Positions 32,701 to 42,221 of a DNA stretch of 64,000 nucleotides are shown here, one piece after another. A model generated the notes under the pieces. That model had not been told where the DNA came from and ran no database searches. It saw only the letters and a list, made by a program, of their open reading frames with translations. A program made the translations under genes and the position numbers. Origin of the DNA: an uncultured Verrucomicrobiales bacterium (GTDB taxonomy: Bacteria; Verrucomicrobiota; Verrucomicrobiia; Verrucomicrobiales; Akkermansiaceae); contig CALFSW010000279.1 of NCBI GenBank assembly GCA_937916505.1, positions 1 to 64,000 on the forward strand. The letters are read 5' to 3'. Position 1 is the first letter of the stretch. Each line of letters starts with the position of its first letter.

Positions 32701-35700
32701 ATGACAACTTTCTTCGCCCGGGCCTTCTTTGCGGGAGGCTTATTCACCTCCATTGTCCTTTCTGCCGGAGCGCAGGTTTCCGTGACTGATGCGGGCGGCG
32801 ATGAATATCTCGTCATCGATAATGGGGATGCCTCTCCCGCCTACACAGAGGGTGGGGGCGGCTTTGCCGGAACTGACAACGGGCAGGCCGATTCCTGGAA
32901 TGGCGACCGTCGGTGGGACAATGGCGGAGGAGCGAATACCGCCGCCGTCTGGACGTTCGATGACCTCCCATTGGGGCAATACGATGTTTATGCCTCCTGG
33001 CGAAACGAGGCGCAGGGGAACCTCACCACTGCGGCACCCTATCAGGTAAGCGATGGCCTCGGAACCGTGGTGAAAAATCAGCGCGCGGGGAATGACGGCG
33101 ACCTTGTTCTCGATGACAGCGGCAGCCGGTCGATTGAATTCTCCCTTCTGGGACGTGTGACGGTGACCGATGGCACCGTGACGGTGATTTTAAATGATGA
33201 TGCTTCGACTGCGGGAGACACCTACGTTTTCGCCGATGCCATCGCCCTTGGCCCCATGAATCAGGCTGCTCCGGATAGAGACGGCGATGGCATGCCGGAC
33301 GACTGGGAGGACGCCAATGGTTTCAATAAAAATCTCGATGATTCCGGTGGTGATCCTGATACCGATGGCTCAACGAATCTGGAGGAATTTCAAAACGAAA
33401 CCGACCCACGAAATCCAGATTCCGATGACGATTCGTTGACGGACGGAAAGGAATCAAACAGCGGGCTTTGGGGTGGTCCCAATAACACGGGGACGGACCC
33501 AAATGATGACGACACCGATAACGATGGCCTTTCCGACGGAATCGAGGGCAACACGGGCATCTGGATCAGTCCGACTGCTACCGGAACCAATCCGCTCATT
33601 GCGGACAGCGATGGTGACGGTTTGCTCGATGGTCTGGAGAATCCCGACCTCCCTTTTGCGGGTCCAAGTCAACCGGGAACCGATCCCAATCGAGGTGATA
33701 GTGATGGTGATTCACATGGAGATGGTATCGAGATTGCCGGCGGAAGTGATCCCACAGATCAGGCAAGCGAGCCCATGATTGTGGGATCTTCCAATGCCAT
33801 TGTCATCAATGAGATCCACTATGATCCCGAGGACCAAACAATGCGCGCGGAATTCATCGAGCTCTACAATCAGGGAGATCAATCGGTGAATCTTCTCGGG
33901 TGGGAACTGAGAGGCGGGGTGGAATTTACTTTTCCCAATACCGTGCTTGCACCGGGGGAGTATCTCGTGATTGCGGAAACCCCGGCGGTTGCCTTGAGCG
34001 AGTTCGGAGTGACTGCAATTGGTCCCTGGAGTGGTCGCCTGAGTAATTCGGGGGAGGAGATTCGTCTGCGAGATGCTGTCGGCACGACGGTGGACGAGGT
34101 GAACTACGGAGTCGGCTTTCCGTGGCCGACCGCCGTCCATGGGGAGGGGCCATCGATGGAGTTGATGAATCCTCAGCTCGACAATGATCTTGGAGGCTCG
34201 TGGCGTAGTGCCAGTGCTGGCTACAGTGGCCCCTCTCTGACTTATCTTGCTCCGGCAAGCACAAGTTGGACCTACCACCTCGGTGAGACCTATCCGGGCG
34301 ATGATGGTGCGGGGAAATCCTGGATCGAAAGCGGCTACGACGAATCCGGCTGGCTCGCGGGCACCACGCCCATCGGCTTCGGCGACGGTGACGATAACAC
34401 CTTGATCGCCGGGATGCAGAGCAACTACATCAGCCTTTTTCTGCGTCATGAATTTACGGTCGCGCCGGGTAGTCCCATCCCCACTTCATTGCTCCTGCGG
34501 GCTTACTTCGACGACGGGTGCGTCGTTTATATTAATGGAAGGGAGGTTGCCCGCTTTTCTCTTGATGCTGGAGAGATCCCATTTCCACCGCCGGCTGGCT
34601 TTGCGCAGAATCACGAGGCGGCTTGGGAGGAAAAAATACTCAACGGCACCGCCTCCTACCTGCATACCGGGATCAATACCATCGCCATCCAGATCATCAA
34701 TCAGAGTTTGGGTAGCGGAGACTTATCCATCGACGCGGAACTCAAGACACCGCCTCCGAGTTCCGAAATCGGCGTTCCTACTCCGGGAGCGGCCAATTCG
34801 GTCTTTACTCTCGCCGCGCCACCCCAGATCCGGCAGGTCGATCACACTCCCGAACAACCAAAGTCTGGCGAGGATGTCCTGATCACCGCTAAAGTGACTG
34901 ACCTTTTTGGTGTCAGCAACGTGGTCCTCTCTTATCAGGTCGTTGATCCTGGTTCCTACATTCGATTGACCGACAGCAATTACGAAACGAGCTGGGTCGA
35001 GGTGTTGATGAAGGACGATGGCACGGGTGGAGATGTCTCCGCAGATGACGACCGCTTCACCGCCATCATCCCGGCCTCAGTGCAGACCCATCGCCGCCTT
35101 ATCCGCTACCGCATCACCGCATCGGATGGCGGTGGATCCTCGGTGCAGGTTCCATTGACGGACGACCCCCAGCCAAACTTCAGCTACTTTTGTTATGATG
35201 GAGTTCCTTCTTGGACCGCGTCGGCACGACAAGGTTTCACTGCTCCGGTGACTTTTCCTTCCGAAGTATTGGAATCTGTTCCGGTTTATCATCTGATTGC
35301 GACGGACAGTGATGTGACGAGTTGCCAGTATGCCGCCGGATCCCGCAATACCCGCTTTCTGGGTACGATGGTTTACGATGGGCGGGTCTATGATCACATC
35401 AGATTCAATGTCAGGGGCGAGGGCTCGACTTATCGGACTGGTAAGAATAAATGGCACTTCCGCTTCAACCGGGGACATGAATTTGAAGCGCGCGATAATT
35501 TTGGTAAGAAGGTCGGCTCACCTTGGCGCAACATGAAGGTCAATGGCGGCACTGCTCCGTGGACTTATGTGAATCGCGGCATGGCCGGAGTGGATGAGTG
35601 TCTTACTTACCGCCTGTTTGACCTGGCGGGCGTGCCTTCAAGCCGAACGAGCTATTTTCATTTTCGGGTGATCGATGAATCAATCGAACAGTTCAGCAAT

Positions 35701-37593
35701 GACCAATATCGGGGCGATATTTGGGGGCTCTACCACAGTGTCGAGGTGCCGAGCGGTCGCTTCCTGGAGGATCGGGGATTGCCCGATGGAAATATTTACA
35801 AACTGGACGCTGAAAGCCAACAGGACAACCAAGGTGCCGACGAACCGAAAGGACCCGGCGACTTCAATTCCATTCGTGGTAATCTGAACACCGGAAAAAC
35901 CCAGGAATGGTGGGCTGCAAATACCGATGTCAGCAATTATGGGCGCTTTAAGGCGGTGGCTGAAGCGGTCACCCACTACGATCAACGTGATGGTCGCCAA
36001 GGATACTATTATCACAATCCTGACTCCGGGAAGTGGATGCTCATGCCGTGGGATTGCGATACCATGTTCCAACTCACCCCGAAGTATTACACGTGGGATC
36101 GCTTCCGCCTTTGCATCGATCCACGCTATCCACAGAATCTACTCGAAGCAAAAAACGAGCAAAGAGAAGTGTTGGATCTTCTCTTTAATGCCAAAGCGGT
36201 TGATACCGTGTTGGCCGAATTGGTTGATATCGTTAACCCTGCCGGGCAGCCCCTGACCTTGGCTGACATGGATCTTGTCGCATGGGATTATAATTCGCGC
36301 ACTCCCGGTCAATTCAAGGGGTCTTACAATGTGCTCACCGGGAGTTCCGATCCCGCTGGGCGAACCTACACCCGGACTCTTATCTCTGCCGACCACGAGG
36401 GGCAAATGGACTACATCAGGAAGTTTATGCAACCCGGAGGATACGGCTATGACAACCTCGTGAACGAAGCGGCCGATGGCAATATCCCCGCCACTCCCCT
36501 CATTTCTTATACCGGAACAGCCGGATATCCGACCGATGGTTTGGCATTTTCAACGTCGAACTTTAGTGACCCAAGCGGGGGGGGGACGTTTTCCGCGGTC
36601 GAGTGGCGCATCGGTGAGGTGTCCGATCCGCTGGCACCGAATTACGAATCGGAAGTGGAACAGCCCTACGAGGTTGATGCCGTTTGGGAGAGTGGTGTTC
36701 TGGGCGTCTTTGCGAACAAGCAGATTGTGCCCTCCGGAGTGTTGCGAGTAGGAAGCAGCTATCGGGCCCGGATTCGTCATCAGGACAGCAGTGGAAGATG
36801 GAGTCATTGGTCGGAGCCTCATTCCTTCATTGCGGGGCAACCGAATGTGGCTCCTTATTTGGCGGGGTTGGTGATCAGTGAGATCATGTATCATCCGGAG
36901 GGTAATGGTGATTTGGAATTTATCGAGCTGATGAATGTCGGGCCGGTTGTTCTTGCTCTCTCGCCTTTGAGGTTCATCGATGGCATCGAGTTCGATTTTT
37001 CGACGGGACGTATCGATTCCCTTGCTCCTGGTGAACGTGTTTTACTGGTGCGAAATCTTGTGGCTTTTGAGGCTGCCTATGGCTCCGCTCTTCCGGTGAC
37101 GGGCGAATATTTTTCGGGTGGACTGAGCAATGGAGGTGAATTGGTGGTCCTCTCATTTGGAGGTGACCTCCCCCTCCGTGAAGTGAACTATGACGACAGT
37201 TCTCCGTGGCCGGTCGCGGCAGACGGAGAGGGAAGAAGTCTCGTTTTGATCGGCCCCGAAGGTGTTCCGGATCATGCCGACCCGTTGAACTGGCGGAGCA
37301 GTGTCTCGAATGGAGGCAATCCCGGTCAGAGTGATGCCCTGCCATATCCGGGTGGCGATTTGCTTGCTTATGCCTTGGCCGGTGGTCCGGTGTTTGATTT
37401 CGAGCAGCTGACTTTAACCGTTCCCCTTAATCCGGGAGCCGATGAAGTGATCGTGACCCCGGAGTGGAGCTCTGACCTGAAAACCTGGCATTCCACCGGC
37501 TTTATCCTGAGTGGCCGGGAACCGGAGGTCTGGGCTGTGACGGTTCCGGGTCAACGGCTCTTTTTGCGGGTCAAAGCGGCTTCGAGACGCTAG
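32701..37593 (+). CDS. Giant CotH / lamin-tail-domain surface protein with golvesin-like and calcium repeats
   Basis: A 1630-aa secreted protein, 18 nt after the previous gene. Order of parts: signal peptide (to ~25); golvesin-like domain (~28-195); thrombospondin-3-like calcium repeats (~197-355; DRDGDGMPDDWED, DSDGDGLLDGLEN); lamin tail domain (~362-500; IVINEIHYDPEDQTMRAEFI); a beta-sandwich (~510-690); CotH-kinase-like domain (~850-1240; HIRFNVRGEGSTYRTGKNKW, GKWMLMPWDCDTMFQ); a second lamin tail domain (~1390-1530; LVISEIMYHPEGNGDLEFIE); and a C-terminal unit ending FLRVKAASRR. CotH-fold proteins are atypical kinases, known from spore coats and fungal surface proteins. LTD-CotH fusions are frequent in PVC genomes, but their targets are unknown. 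Confidence 0.88.
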   Translation: MTTFFARAFFAGGLFTSIVLSAGAQVSVTDAGGDEYLVIDNGDASPAYTEGGGGFAGTDNGQADSWNGDRRWDNGGGANTAAVWTFDDLPLGQYDVYASWRNEAQGNLTTAAPYQVSDGLGTVVKNQRAGNDGDLVLDDSGSRSIEFSLLGRVTVTDGTVTVILNDDASTAGDTYVFADAIALGPMNQAAPDRDGDGMPDDWEDANGFNKNLDDSGGDPDTDGSTNLEEFQNETDPRNPDSDDDSLTDGKESNSGLWGGPNNTGTDPNDDDTDNDGLSDGIEGNTGIWISPTATGTNPLIADSDGDGLLDGLENPDLPFAGPSQPGTDPNRGDSDGDSHGDGIEIAGGSDPTDQASEPMIVGSSNAIVINEIHYDPEDQTMRAEFIELYNQGDQSVNLLGWELRGGVEFTFPNTVLAPGEYLVIAETPAVALSEFGVTAIGPWSGRLSNSGEEIRLRDAVGTTVDEVNYGVGFPWPTAVHGEGPSMELMNPQLDNDLGGSWRSASAGYSGPSLTYLAPASTSWTYHLGETYPGDDGAGKSWIESGYDESGWLAGTTPIGFGDGDDNTLIAGMQSNYISLFLRHEFTVAPGSPIPTSLLLRAYFDDGCVVYINGREVARFSLDAGEIPFPPPAGFAQNHEAAWEEKILNGTASYLHTGINTIAIQIINQSLGSGDLSIDAELKTPPPSSEIGVPTPGAANSVFTLAAPPQIRQVDHTPEQPKSGEDVLITAKVTDLFGVSNVVLSYQVVDPGSYIRLTDSNYETSWVEVLMKDDGTGGDVSADDDRFTAIIPASVQTHRRLIRYRITASDGGGSSVQVPLTDDPQPNFSYFCYDGVPSWTASARQGFTAPVTFPSEVLESVPVYHLIATDSDVTSCQYAAGSRNTRFLGTMVYDGRVYDHIRFNVRGEGSTYRTGKNKWHFRFNRGHEFEARDNFGKKVGSPWRNMKVNGGTAPWTYVNRGMAGVDECLTYRLFDLAGVPSSRTSYFHFRVIDESIEQFSNDQYRGDIWGLYHSVEVPSGRFLEDRGLPDGNIYKLDAESQQDNQGADEPKGPGDFNSIRGNLNTGKTQEWWAANTDVSNYGRFKAVAEAVTHYDQRDGRQGYYYHNPDSGKWMLMPWDCDTMFQLTPKYYTWDRFRLCIDPRYPQNLLEAKNEQREVLDLLFNAKAVDTVLAELVDIVNPAGQPLTLADMDLVAWDYNSRTPGQFKGSYNVLTGSSDPAGRTYTRTLISADHEGQMDYIRKFMQPGGYGYDNLVNEAADGNIPATPLISYTGTAGYPTDGLAFSTSNFSDPSGGGTFSAVEWRIGEVSDPLAPNYESEVEQPYEVDAVWESGVLGVFANKQIVPSGVLRVGSSYRARIRHQDSSGRWSHWSEPHSFIAGQPNVAPYLAGLVISEIMYHPEGNGDLEFIELMNVGPVVLALSPLRFIDGIEFDFSTGRIDSLAPGERVLLVRNLVAFEAAYGSALPVTGEYFSGGLSNGGELVVLSFGGDLPLREVNYDDSSPWPVAADGEGRSLVLIGPEGVPDHADPLNWRSSVSNGGNPGQSDALPYPGGDLLAYALAGGPVFDFEQLTLTVPLNPGADEVIVTPEWSSDLKTWHSTGFILSGREPEVWAVTVPGQRLFLRVKAASRR

Positions 37594-37620
37594 GACTCTG
37601 TTCCTGTTTACAGAACTATC

Positions 37621-40467
37621 ATGAGAAGAGCTGCGTTCATCGCCATCCAAGGCCTCGTTGTTTCCCAGGTGCAGGCGGATATTGATTTCAACCGTGATAT
37701 TCGGCCCATCCTATCCGCGAACTGTTTTTCCTGCCACGGGCCGGATCAGGAGTCGAGGGAAGGGAAGCTCCGGCTCGATACTGCCGAGGGTGCCAGGAAG
37801 TCGTTGGGTCCGGTCGATGAAAGCGAACTGATTTACCGAATCGAGACCGACGATGAAGACGATTCAATGCCGCCGGAGGACTCCGGACACAGTCTGACGG
37901 GGGAGCAGAGAAAACTGCTTCGGCGTTGGGTTGAAGCCGGGGCGGAGTATGAGGAGCATTGGGCGTTTCAGATTCCCAAGAAGATCGAGGTGCCGGAGGG
38001 CACGCATCCGCTCGATCATTTTGTTTCGAAGCGACTTGAGGAGGAGGGATTGAAGCTTTCCAAACCTGCTGATCGGAACTCGCTAATTCGGAGGGTCTCT
38101 CTAGATCTGACAGGTTTGCCGCCGACTCTTGAAGAGGCGGATGAGTTCCAGAAATCGGGAGATCTTGGGATAGTGGTTGATCGCTTGCTCGAATCCGAGG
38201 CCTTTGGAGAGCACTGGGCCCGGATGTGGTTGGATTTGGCCCGCTATGCCGATACCAAGGGCTATGAAAAAGACCGACCGCGTCTGATTTGGCGATACCG
38301 CGATTGGGTCATCGACGCCCTGAACGCGGACATGCCCTACGATCAATTTACGGTGGAGCAGCTCGCGGGAGACCTTTTGCCGAATGCCACGAACGAGCAG
38401 ATTTTGGCGACCGCTTTCCATCGTAATACGATGGAGAATGACGAAGGAGGAACCGATGATGAGGAGTTTCGCGTCGCGGCCGTCAAGGATCGGGTGGACA
38501 CCACGGTGCAGATTTGGATGGGGATCACGATGGGTTGCGCGAAATGTCACACTCACAAGTATGACCCGATCAGCATTGAAGATTATTACTCCTTCTATGC
38601 CTTTTTTAATCAGACCGAGGACGCGGATCGCGGCGCTCCGGTCGCCTCGATTCCAACGCGTGAACAGAGTGAGCAGATCCGCAGTCTTGAGGTGGAGGTT
38701 GAATCTCTTTCCGCGCAGATTGAGGCGAAACCGGAGGGGTTCAATGAGGCCTTTGCGACCTGGAAAGCAGGGCTTAAGGATGGACTGCTTTGGCAACCGC
38801 TCCGATTGGTTGAGCAGAAGACAAAACATGCCAGGATCGGGCAGGCTCCGAACGGAACTTTGCAGGTGGAGGGGGAGCTTCCCGAAAAGGACACGTGGAC
38901 CCTCACGCTTGATTTACCCGCTGATCAGCCGGTGATCGCTTTGCGAGTTGATGCCCTGACCAAGAAGGCGGGTGGAAAGTGGAAAGATAAGAACGTCGTT
39001 CTCCGCGAGCTCACGGCGGAATGGCTCGCTGACGGGAAGAAGCCTCAAAAGCTGCAACTTAAGAATCCCCGGGCTGACTTTTCACAAAAGAATTGGGAGG
39101 TCGCCAAGGCGATCGATGGAAAGACGAAAGTAGGTTGGGCCTTCTCTCCAAAAGCGGCGGAGCCTCATGCGGCCGTCTTTGATTTTTCCAAGCCTCTCTC
39201 CGGCGGGAAACTTCGCCTGATTCTGGAGCAGGAATACGGCGGTGGCCTTGTTTTCGAATCCTTCCGCCTCTCGGTGAGCACTCATCCGGCGGAGTGGCTC
39301 ACTGCGGATGTTGATTCCGAAGCGGGATTGGCTTCGGTATTTCAGTCCAAGGTTTTCGAACCGACCAAGAAGCTGAATGCCCGGCTTGCTGAAGTACGAA
39401 AAGAATTGGAGCAAGTTCGGCGTGCGATACCGACGACACCCATCATGCGTGAACTTGCTTCCAGTCGCCAAAGAGTGACCAAGATTCATCAGCGGGGAAG
39501 CTTCCTGGATCAGGGAGAGAAAGTGTCGGCACGTTTGCCTGAGATGTTTGGTAAGCTTCCTGAAGGGGCACCTTCAAATCGACTCGGAGTGGCGCGATGG
39601 CTCACTCATCCCGACAATCCGCTGGCCGGGCGAGTTATGGTCAACCGGGTCTGGGCCCGCATGTTTGGGGTGGGCATTGTTGAGACCGAGGAAGATTTTG
39701 GGACGCAGGGAGCGGTGCCGACTCATTTGGAATTGCTCGACTGGCTCGCGGTTGATTACCGGGAGAATGGATGGTCTCTCAAGAAGCTCCTGAAGACGAT
39801 TGTGATGTCGAAGTCTTATCAGCAGAGTTCGAAGGTGTCCCCCGGGCAACTTGCCGCCGATCCCCGCAACAGGCTCCTGTCCCGGGGCGCCCGCTTTCGC
39901 CTCAGCGCGGAGATGGTGCGCGACCAGGCCCTTGCCGCGTCAGGTCTCCTGACGCGAAAGATTGGTGGGCCTTCGGTGATGCCACCGCAACCACCCGGAG
40001 TCTGGAAATCAACCTACAGCGGCGACAAGTGGAAGAATGCCACTGGCCCGGACCGCTACCGCCGTGGAATTTACACTTATCTCAAGCGTACCAGTCCCCA
40101 TCCGGCGATGACGACCTTTGACGCCGGTTCGGGCGAAGTTTGCCAGATCCGCCGGGTGCGAACCAACACGCCACTGCAAGCTCTCGTGACCCTGAACGAT
40201 GTTGCTTTCGTGGAAGCGGCCGGTGCTCTGTCCCAACGCATGACCGACATTGCCCACGGGTTTCGCTTGGTCCTGATCCGACCACCTTCGGCGAAGGAAC
40301 TGGCGCGTCTTGAAGAACTCCATTCTTCCATGAAGGAACACTATGCGAGCGACTCAGTCGCTGCCAAGGAACTGCTCACCGTGGCGGGACTCAAAGAAGG
40401 CGATGCCGCCATGGTTGCGGTCGCCAATGTTCTCCTTAACCTCGACGAAACCCTCTCAAAGCCATGA
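37621..40467 (+). CDS. PSCyt1-DUF1549-DUF1553 planctomycete/verrucomicrobial cytochrome-like protein
   Basis: A 948-aa secreted protein. Residues ~20-95 are the PSCyt1 cytochrome-like domain with haem motif CFSCH in ANCFSCHGPDQESREGKLRL. DUF1549 follows (~120-330), including GCAKCHTHKYDPI. A middle beta domain (~340-560) may bind carbohydrate. DUF1553 (~640-900) holds LGVARWLTHPDNPLAGRVMV, NRVWARMFGVGIVETEEDFG and QALVTLNDVAFVEAAGALSQ. It overlaps the DUF1501 gene by 4 nt (ATGA), the standard pair in PVC genomes. The pair is thought to act in periplasmic electron transfer linked to polysaccharide breakdown; the real reaction is not established. Confidence 0.92.
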   Translation: MRRAAFIAIQGLVVSQVQADIDFNRDIRPILSANCFSCHGPDQESREGKLRLDTAEGARKSLGPVDESELIYRIETDDEDDSMPPEDSGHSLTGEQRKLLRRWVEAGAEYEEHWAFQIPKKIEVPEGTHPLDHFVSKRLEEEGLKLSKPADRNSLIRRVSLDLTGLPPTLEEADEFQKSGDLGIVVDRLLESEAFGEHWARMWLDLARYADTKGYEKDRPRLIWRYRDWVIDALNADMPYDQFTVEQLAGDLLPNATNEQILATAFHRNTMENDEGGTDDEEFRVAAVKDRVDTTVQIWMGITMGCAKCHTHKYDPISIEDYYSFYAFFNQTEDADRGAPVASIPTREQSEQIRSLEVEVESLSAQIEAKPEGFNEAFATWKAGLKDGLLWQPLRLVEQKTKHARIGQAPNGTLQVEGELPEKDTWTLTLDLPADQPVIALRVDALTKKAGGKWKDKNVVLRELTAEWLADGKKPQKLQLKNPRADFSQKNWEVAKAIDGKTKVGWAFSPKAAEPHAAVFDFSKPLSGGKLRLILEQEYGGGLVFESFRLSVSTHPAEWLTADVDSEAGLASVFQSKVFEPTKKLNARLAEVRKELEQVRRAIPTTPIMRELASSRQRVTKIHQRGSFLDQGEKVSARLPEMFGKLPEGAPSNRLGVARWLTHPDNPLAGRVMVNRVWARMFGVGIVETEEDFGTQGAVPTHLELLDWLAVDYRENGWSLKKLLKTIVMSKSYQQSSKVSPGQLAADPRNRLLSRGARFRLSAEMVRDQALAASGLLTRKIGGPSVMPPQPPGVWKSTYSGDKWKNATGPDRYRRGIYTYLKRTSPHPAMTTFDAGSGEVCQIRRVRTNTPLQALVTLNDVAFVEAAGALSQRMTDIAHGFRLVLIRPPSAKELARLEELHSSMKEHYASDSVAAKELLTVAGLKEGDAAMVAVANVLLNLDETLSKP

Positions 40468-41948
40468 ACCTTCATCACGAAAAAATCCGAGCCCAGACTC
40501 GTCGCCATTTCTTCGGCCAAGCCGGGATGGGTTTTGGGGCGATGGCTCTCAACCAACTTCTTGCGGCCGAGCAGCGGCCCGGCATGAAGATTCCCGCGAA
40601 GGCCAAGTCCATCATCTATCTCCATATGGCGGGGTCGCCCTCTCAGATTGATCTCTTTGAAAACAAGCCGGCTCTCACCAGGTTTAACGGGAAGGATTGT
40701 CCGGAGGAGTATCTCGAGGGGAAGCGTTTCGCCTTTATCAAGGGCACGCCCAAGATGATGGGGCCGGTCTTCGACTATCAAAAACGCGGCCAAAGCGGAC
40801 AGTGGGTGAGCGATTTGCTCCCTGGCCTGAGCTCGGTGATCGATGACGTGTGCGTCATTCGCTCGATGCACACCGATCAATTCAACCACTCGCCGGCGCA
40901 GCTTCTTTTGCAAACCGGCAACCCCCTTCCGGGCTATCCTTCGATGGGCTCGTGGGTGAACTACGGGCTTGGGACCGAGAACAAAAATCTCCCCGGCTTC
41001 GTCGTGCTGGCCTCGGGTGGCAAAACCCCGAGTGCGGGAAAGTCGCTCTGGGGATCGGGCTTCCTTCCAACTCTCTACCAAGGGGTGCAATGCCGCACCG
41101 ATGGGGGAGATCCCATTCTTTATCTTTCGGATCCGAAGGGAATGAATCGAGAAGCCCGGCGCAAGACGCTTGATGCTCTCAAGGATCTCAACGAGTTCCA
41201 GCACGAGCACGTCGGCGATCCCGAGACGCTGACGCGAATTTCGCAATACGAATTGGCTTATCGCATGCAGATGTCGGTTCCCGGGGTTATGGACATCAGC
41301 AAGGAGCCGCAACACATTCTTGATTTGTATGGAGCCAAGCCCGGCCACGTTTCCAATGTTGAAACGGCCGCCGACCCGCGCCGCCTCTACAAAGGCGATG
41401 ATCCCACTTTTGCCAACAACTGCGTGCTGGCGAGACGGCTTGTCGAAAATGGCGTCCGCTTTGTTCAGCTTTATGATTGGGGATGGGACCACCACGGATC
41501 GTCACCGGGCGAATCCATCGACGAAACCCTTCCCATCAAATGCGAGCAGATTGACCGGGCGATCGCGGGGCTCATTAAAGACCTCAAGCAACGGGGTCTT
41601 TTTGAGGAAACCCTCATCGTTTGGGGGGGCGAATTTGGCCGCACGCCCATGATGCAGAACAACGTCAACTCGACACTGAAGCCAGGATACTACGGCCGCG
41701 ATCACCACCCGCACGCCTTCACGATGTGGATGGCTGGCGCTGGCATCAAACCGGGTGCGTATGGTCAGACCGATGACATCGGCTACTACATCGGTGAGAA
41801 TCCGGTGGGTATCCGCGACATGCAAGCGACGATTTTACATCTCCTCGGTCTCAATCCCCACCGTTTCAGTTTCGCCTACCAAGGGCTTAATCAACGCCTC
41901 ATCGGTCCGGCTGATGAGGGCAAGGTTGTGAAGGGGATTCTTGCTTAG
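40464..41948 (+). CDS. DUF1501 family protein, Tat-exported
   Basis: A 494-aa protein of the DUF1501 family, which has an alkaline-phosphatase/sulfatase-like fold. The N-terminus RAQTRRHFFGQAGMGFGAMA is a twin-arginine signal. Conserved blocks are SIIYLHMAGSPSQIDLFENK, VQLYDWGWDHH, WGGEFGRTPMMQN, GRDHHPHAFTMWMAGAG and the closing LLGLNPHRFSFAYQGLNQRL. It is translationally coupled to the PSCyt1/DUF1549/DUF1553 gene upstream and probably works with it in the periplasm. Enzymatic activity is unproven for the family. Confidence 0.93.
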   Translation: MNLHHEKIRAQTRRHFFGQAGMGFGAMALNQLLAAEQRPGMKIPAKAKSIIYLHMAGSPSQIDLFENKPALTRFNGKDCPEEYLEGKRFAFIKGTPKMMGPVFDYQKRGQSGQWVSDLLPGLSSVIDDVCVIRSMHTDQFNHSPAQLLLQTGNPLPGYPSMGSWVNYGLGTENKNLPGFVVLASGGKTPSAGKSLWGSGFLPTLYQGVQCRTDGGDPILYLSDPKGMNREARRKTLDALKDLNEFQHEHVGDPETLTRISQYELAYRMQMSVPGVMDISKEPQHILDLYGAKPGHVSNVETAADPRRLYKGDDPTFANNCVLARRLVENGVRFVQLYDWGWDHHGSSPGESIDETLPIKCEQIDRAIAGLIKDLKQRGLFEETLIVWGGEFGRTPMMQNNVNSTLKPGYYGRDHHPHAFTMWMAGAGIKPGAYGQTDDIGYYIGENPVGIRDMQATILHLLGLNPHRFSFAYQGLNQRLIGPADEGKVVKGILA

Positions 41949-41956
41949 CTGGTTTA

Positions 41957-41982
41957 GGAATGATCGAAGAGACGATCATTCT
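41957..41982 (+). terminator. Strong hairpin after the DUF1501 gene
   Basis: GAATGATCG (41958-41966) and CGATCATTC (41973-41981) pair perfectly over 9 bp around AAGAGA, with a further G-U pair outside. It starts 10 nt after the stop codon at 41948. No T-run follows, so it may be a 3'-end stabiliser or a factor-dependent terminator. The remaining ~240 bp to the next gene show no feature I can support. Confidence 0.55.
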
Positions 41983-42221
41983 CACCTGAGGAGTTGAAAG
42001 CGCACGAAAAAATGAAGGGAAGATCGGCTTAATCGCGGGGCATCGACGTCGGGATAAAGCGCCACGTCGCGCTACCTCCTGATCCGGTGATCTCTCCGGA
42101 CACGGTGGCGAAGATGGGCCCGAGTGTTCACCCTGCGGCGAGGGCGATCATTGGGCTCCCTCCGATTTGATGAGAGGATCAGAGGTTCCCATGATGTCGT
42201 TCGCGCGCTGGTCTCGAATGA

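Noticed and set aside
31640-33780. Asp-rich repeated DNA in the surface genes as a CRISPR or satellite array
   Set aside because: The repeats are in frame and encode calcium-binding thrombospondin-3-like motifs; spacing and sequence vary by codons.
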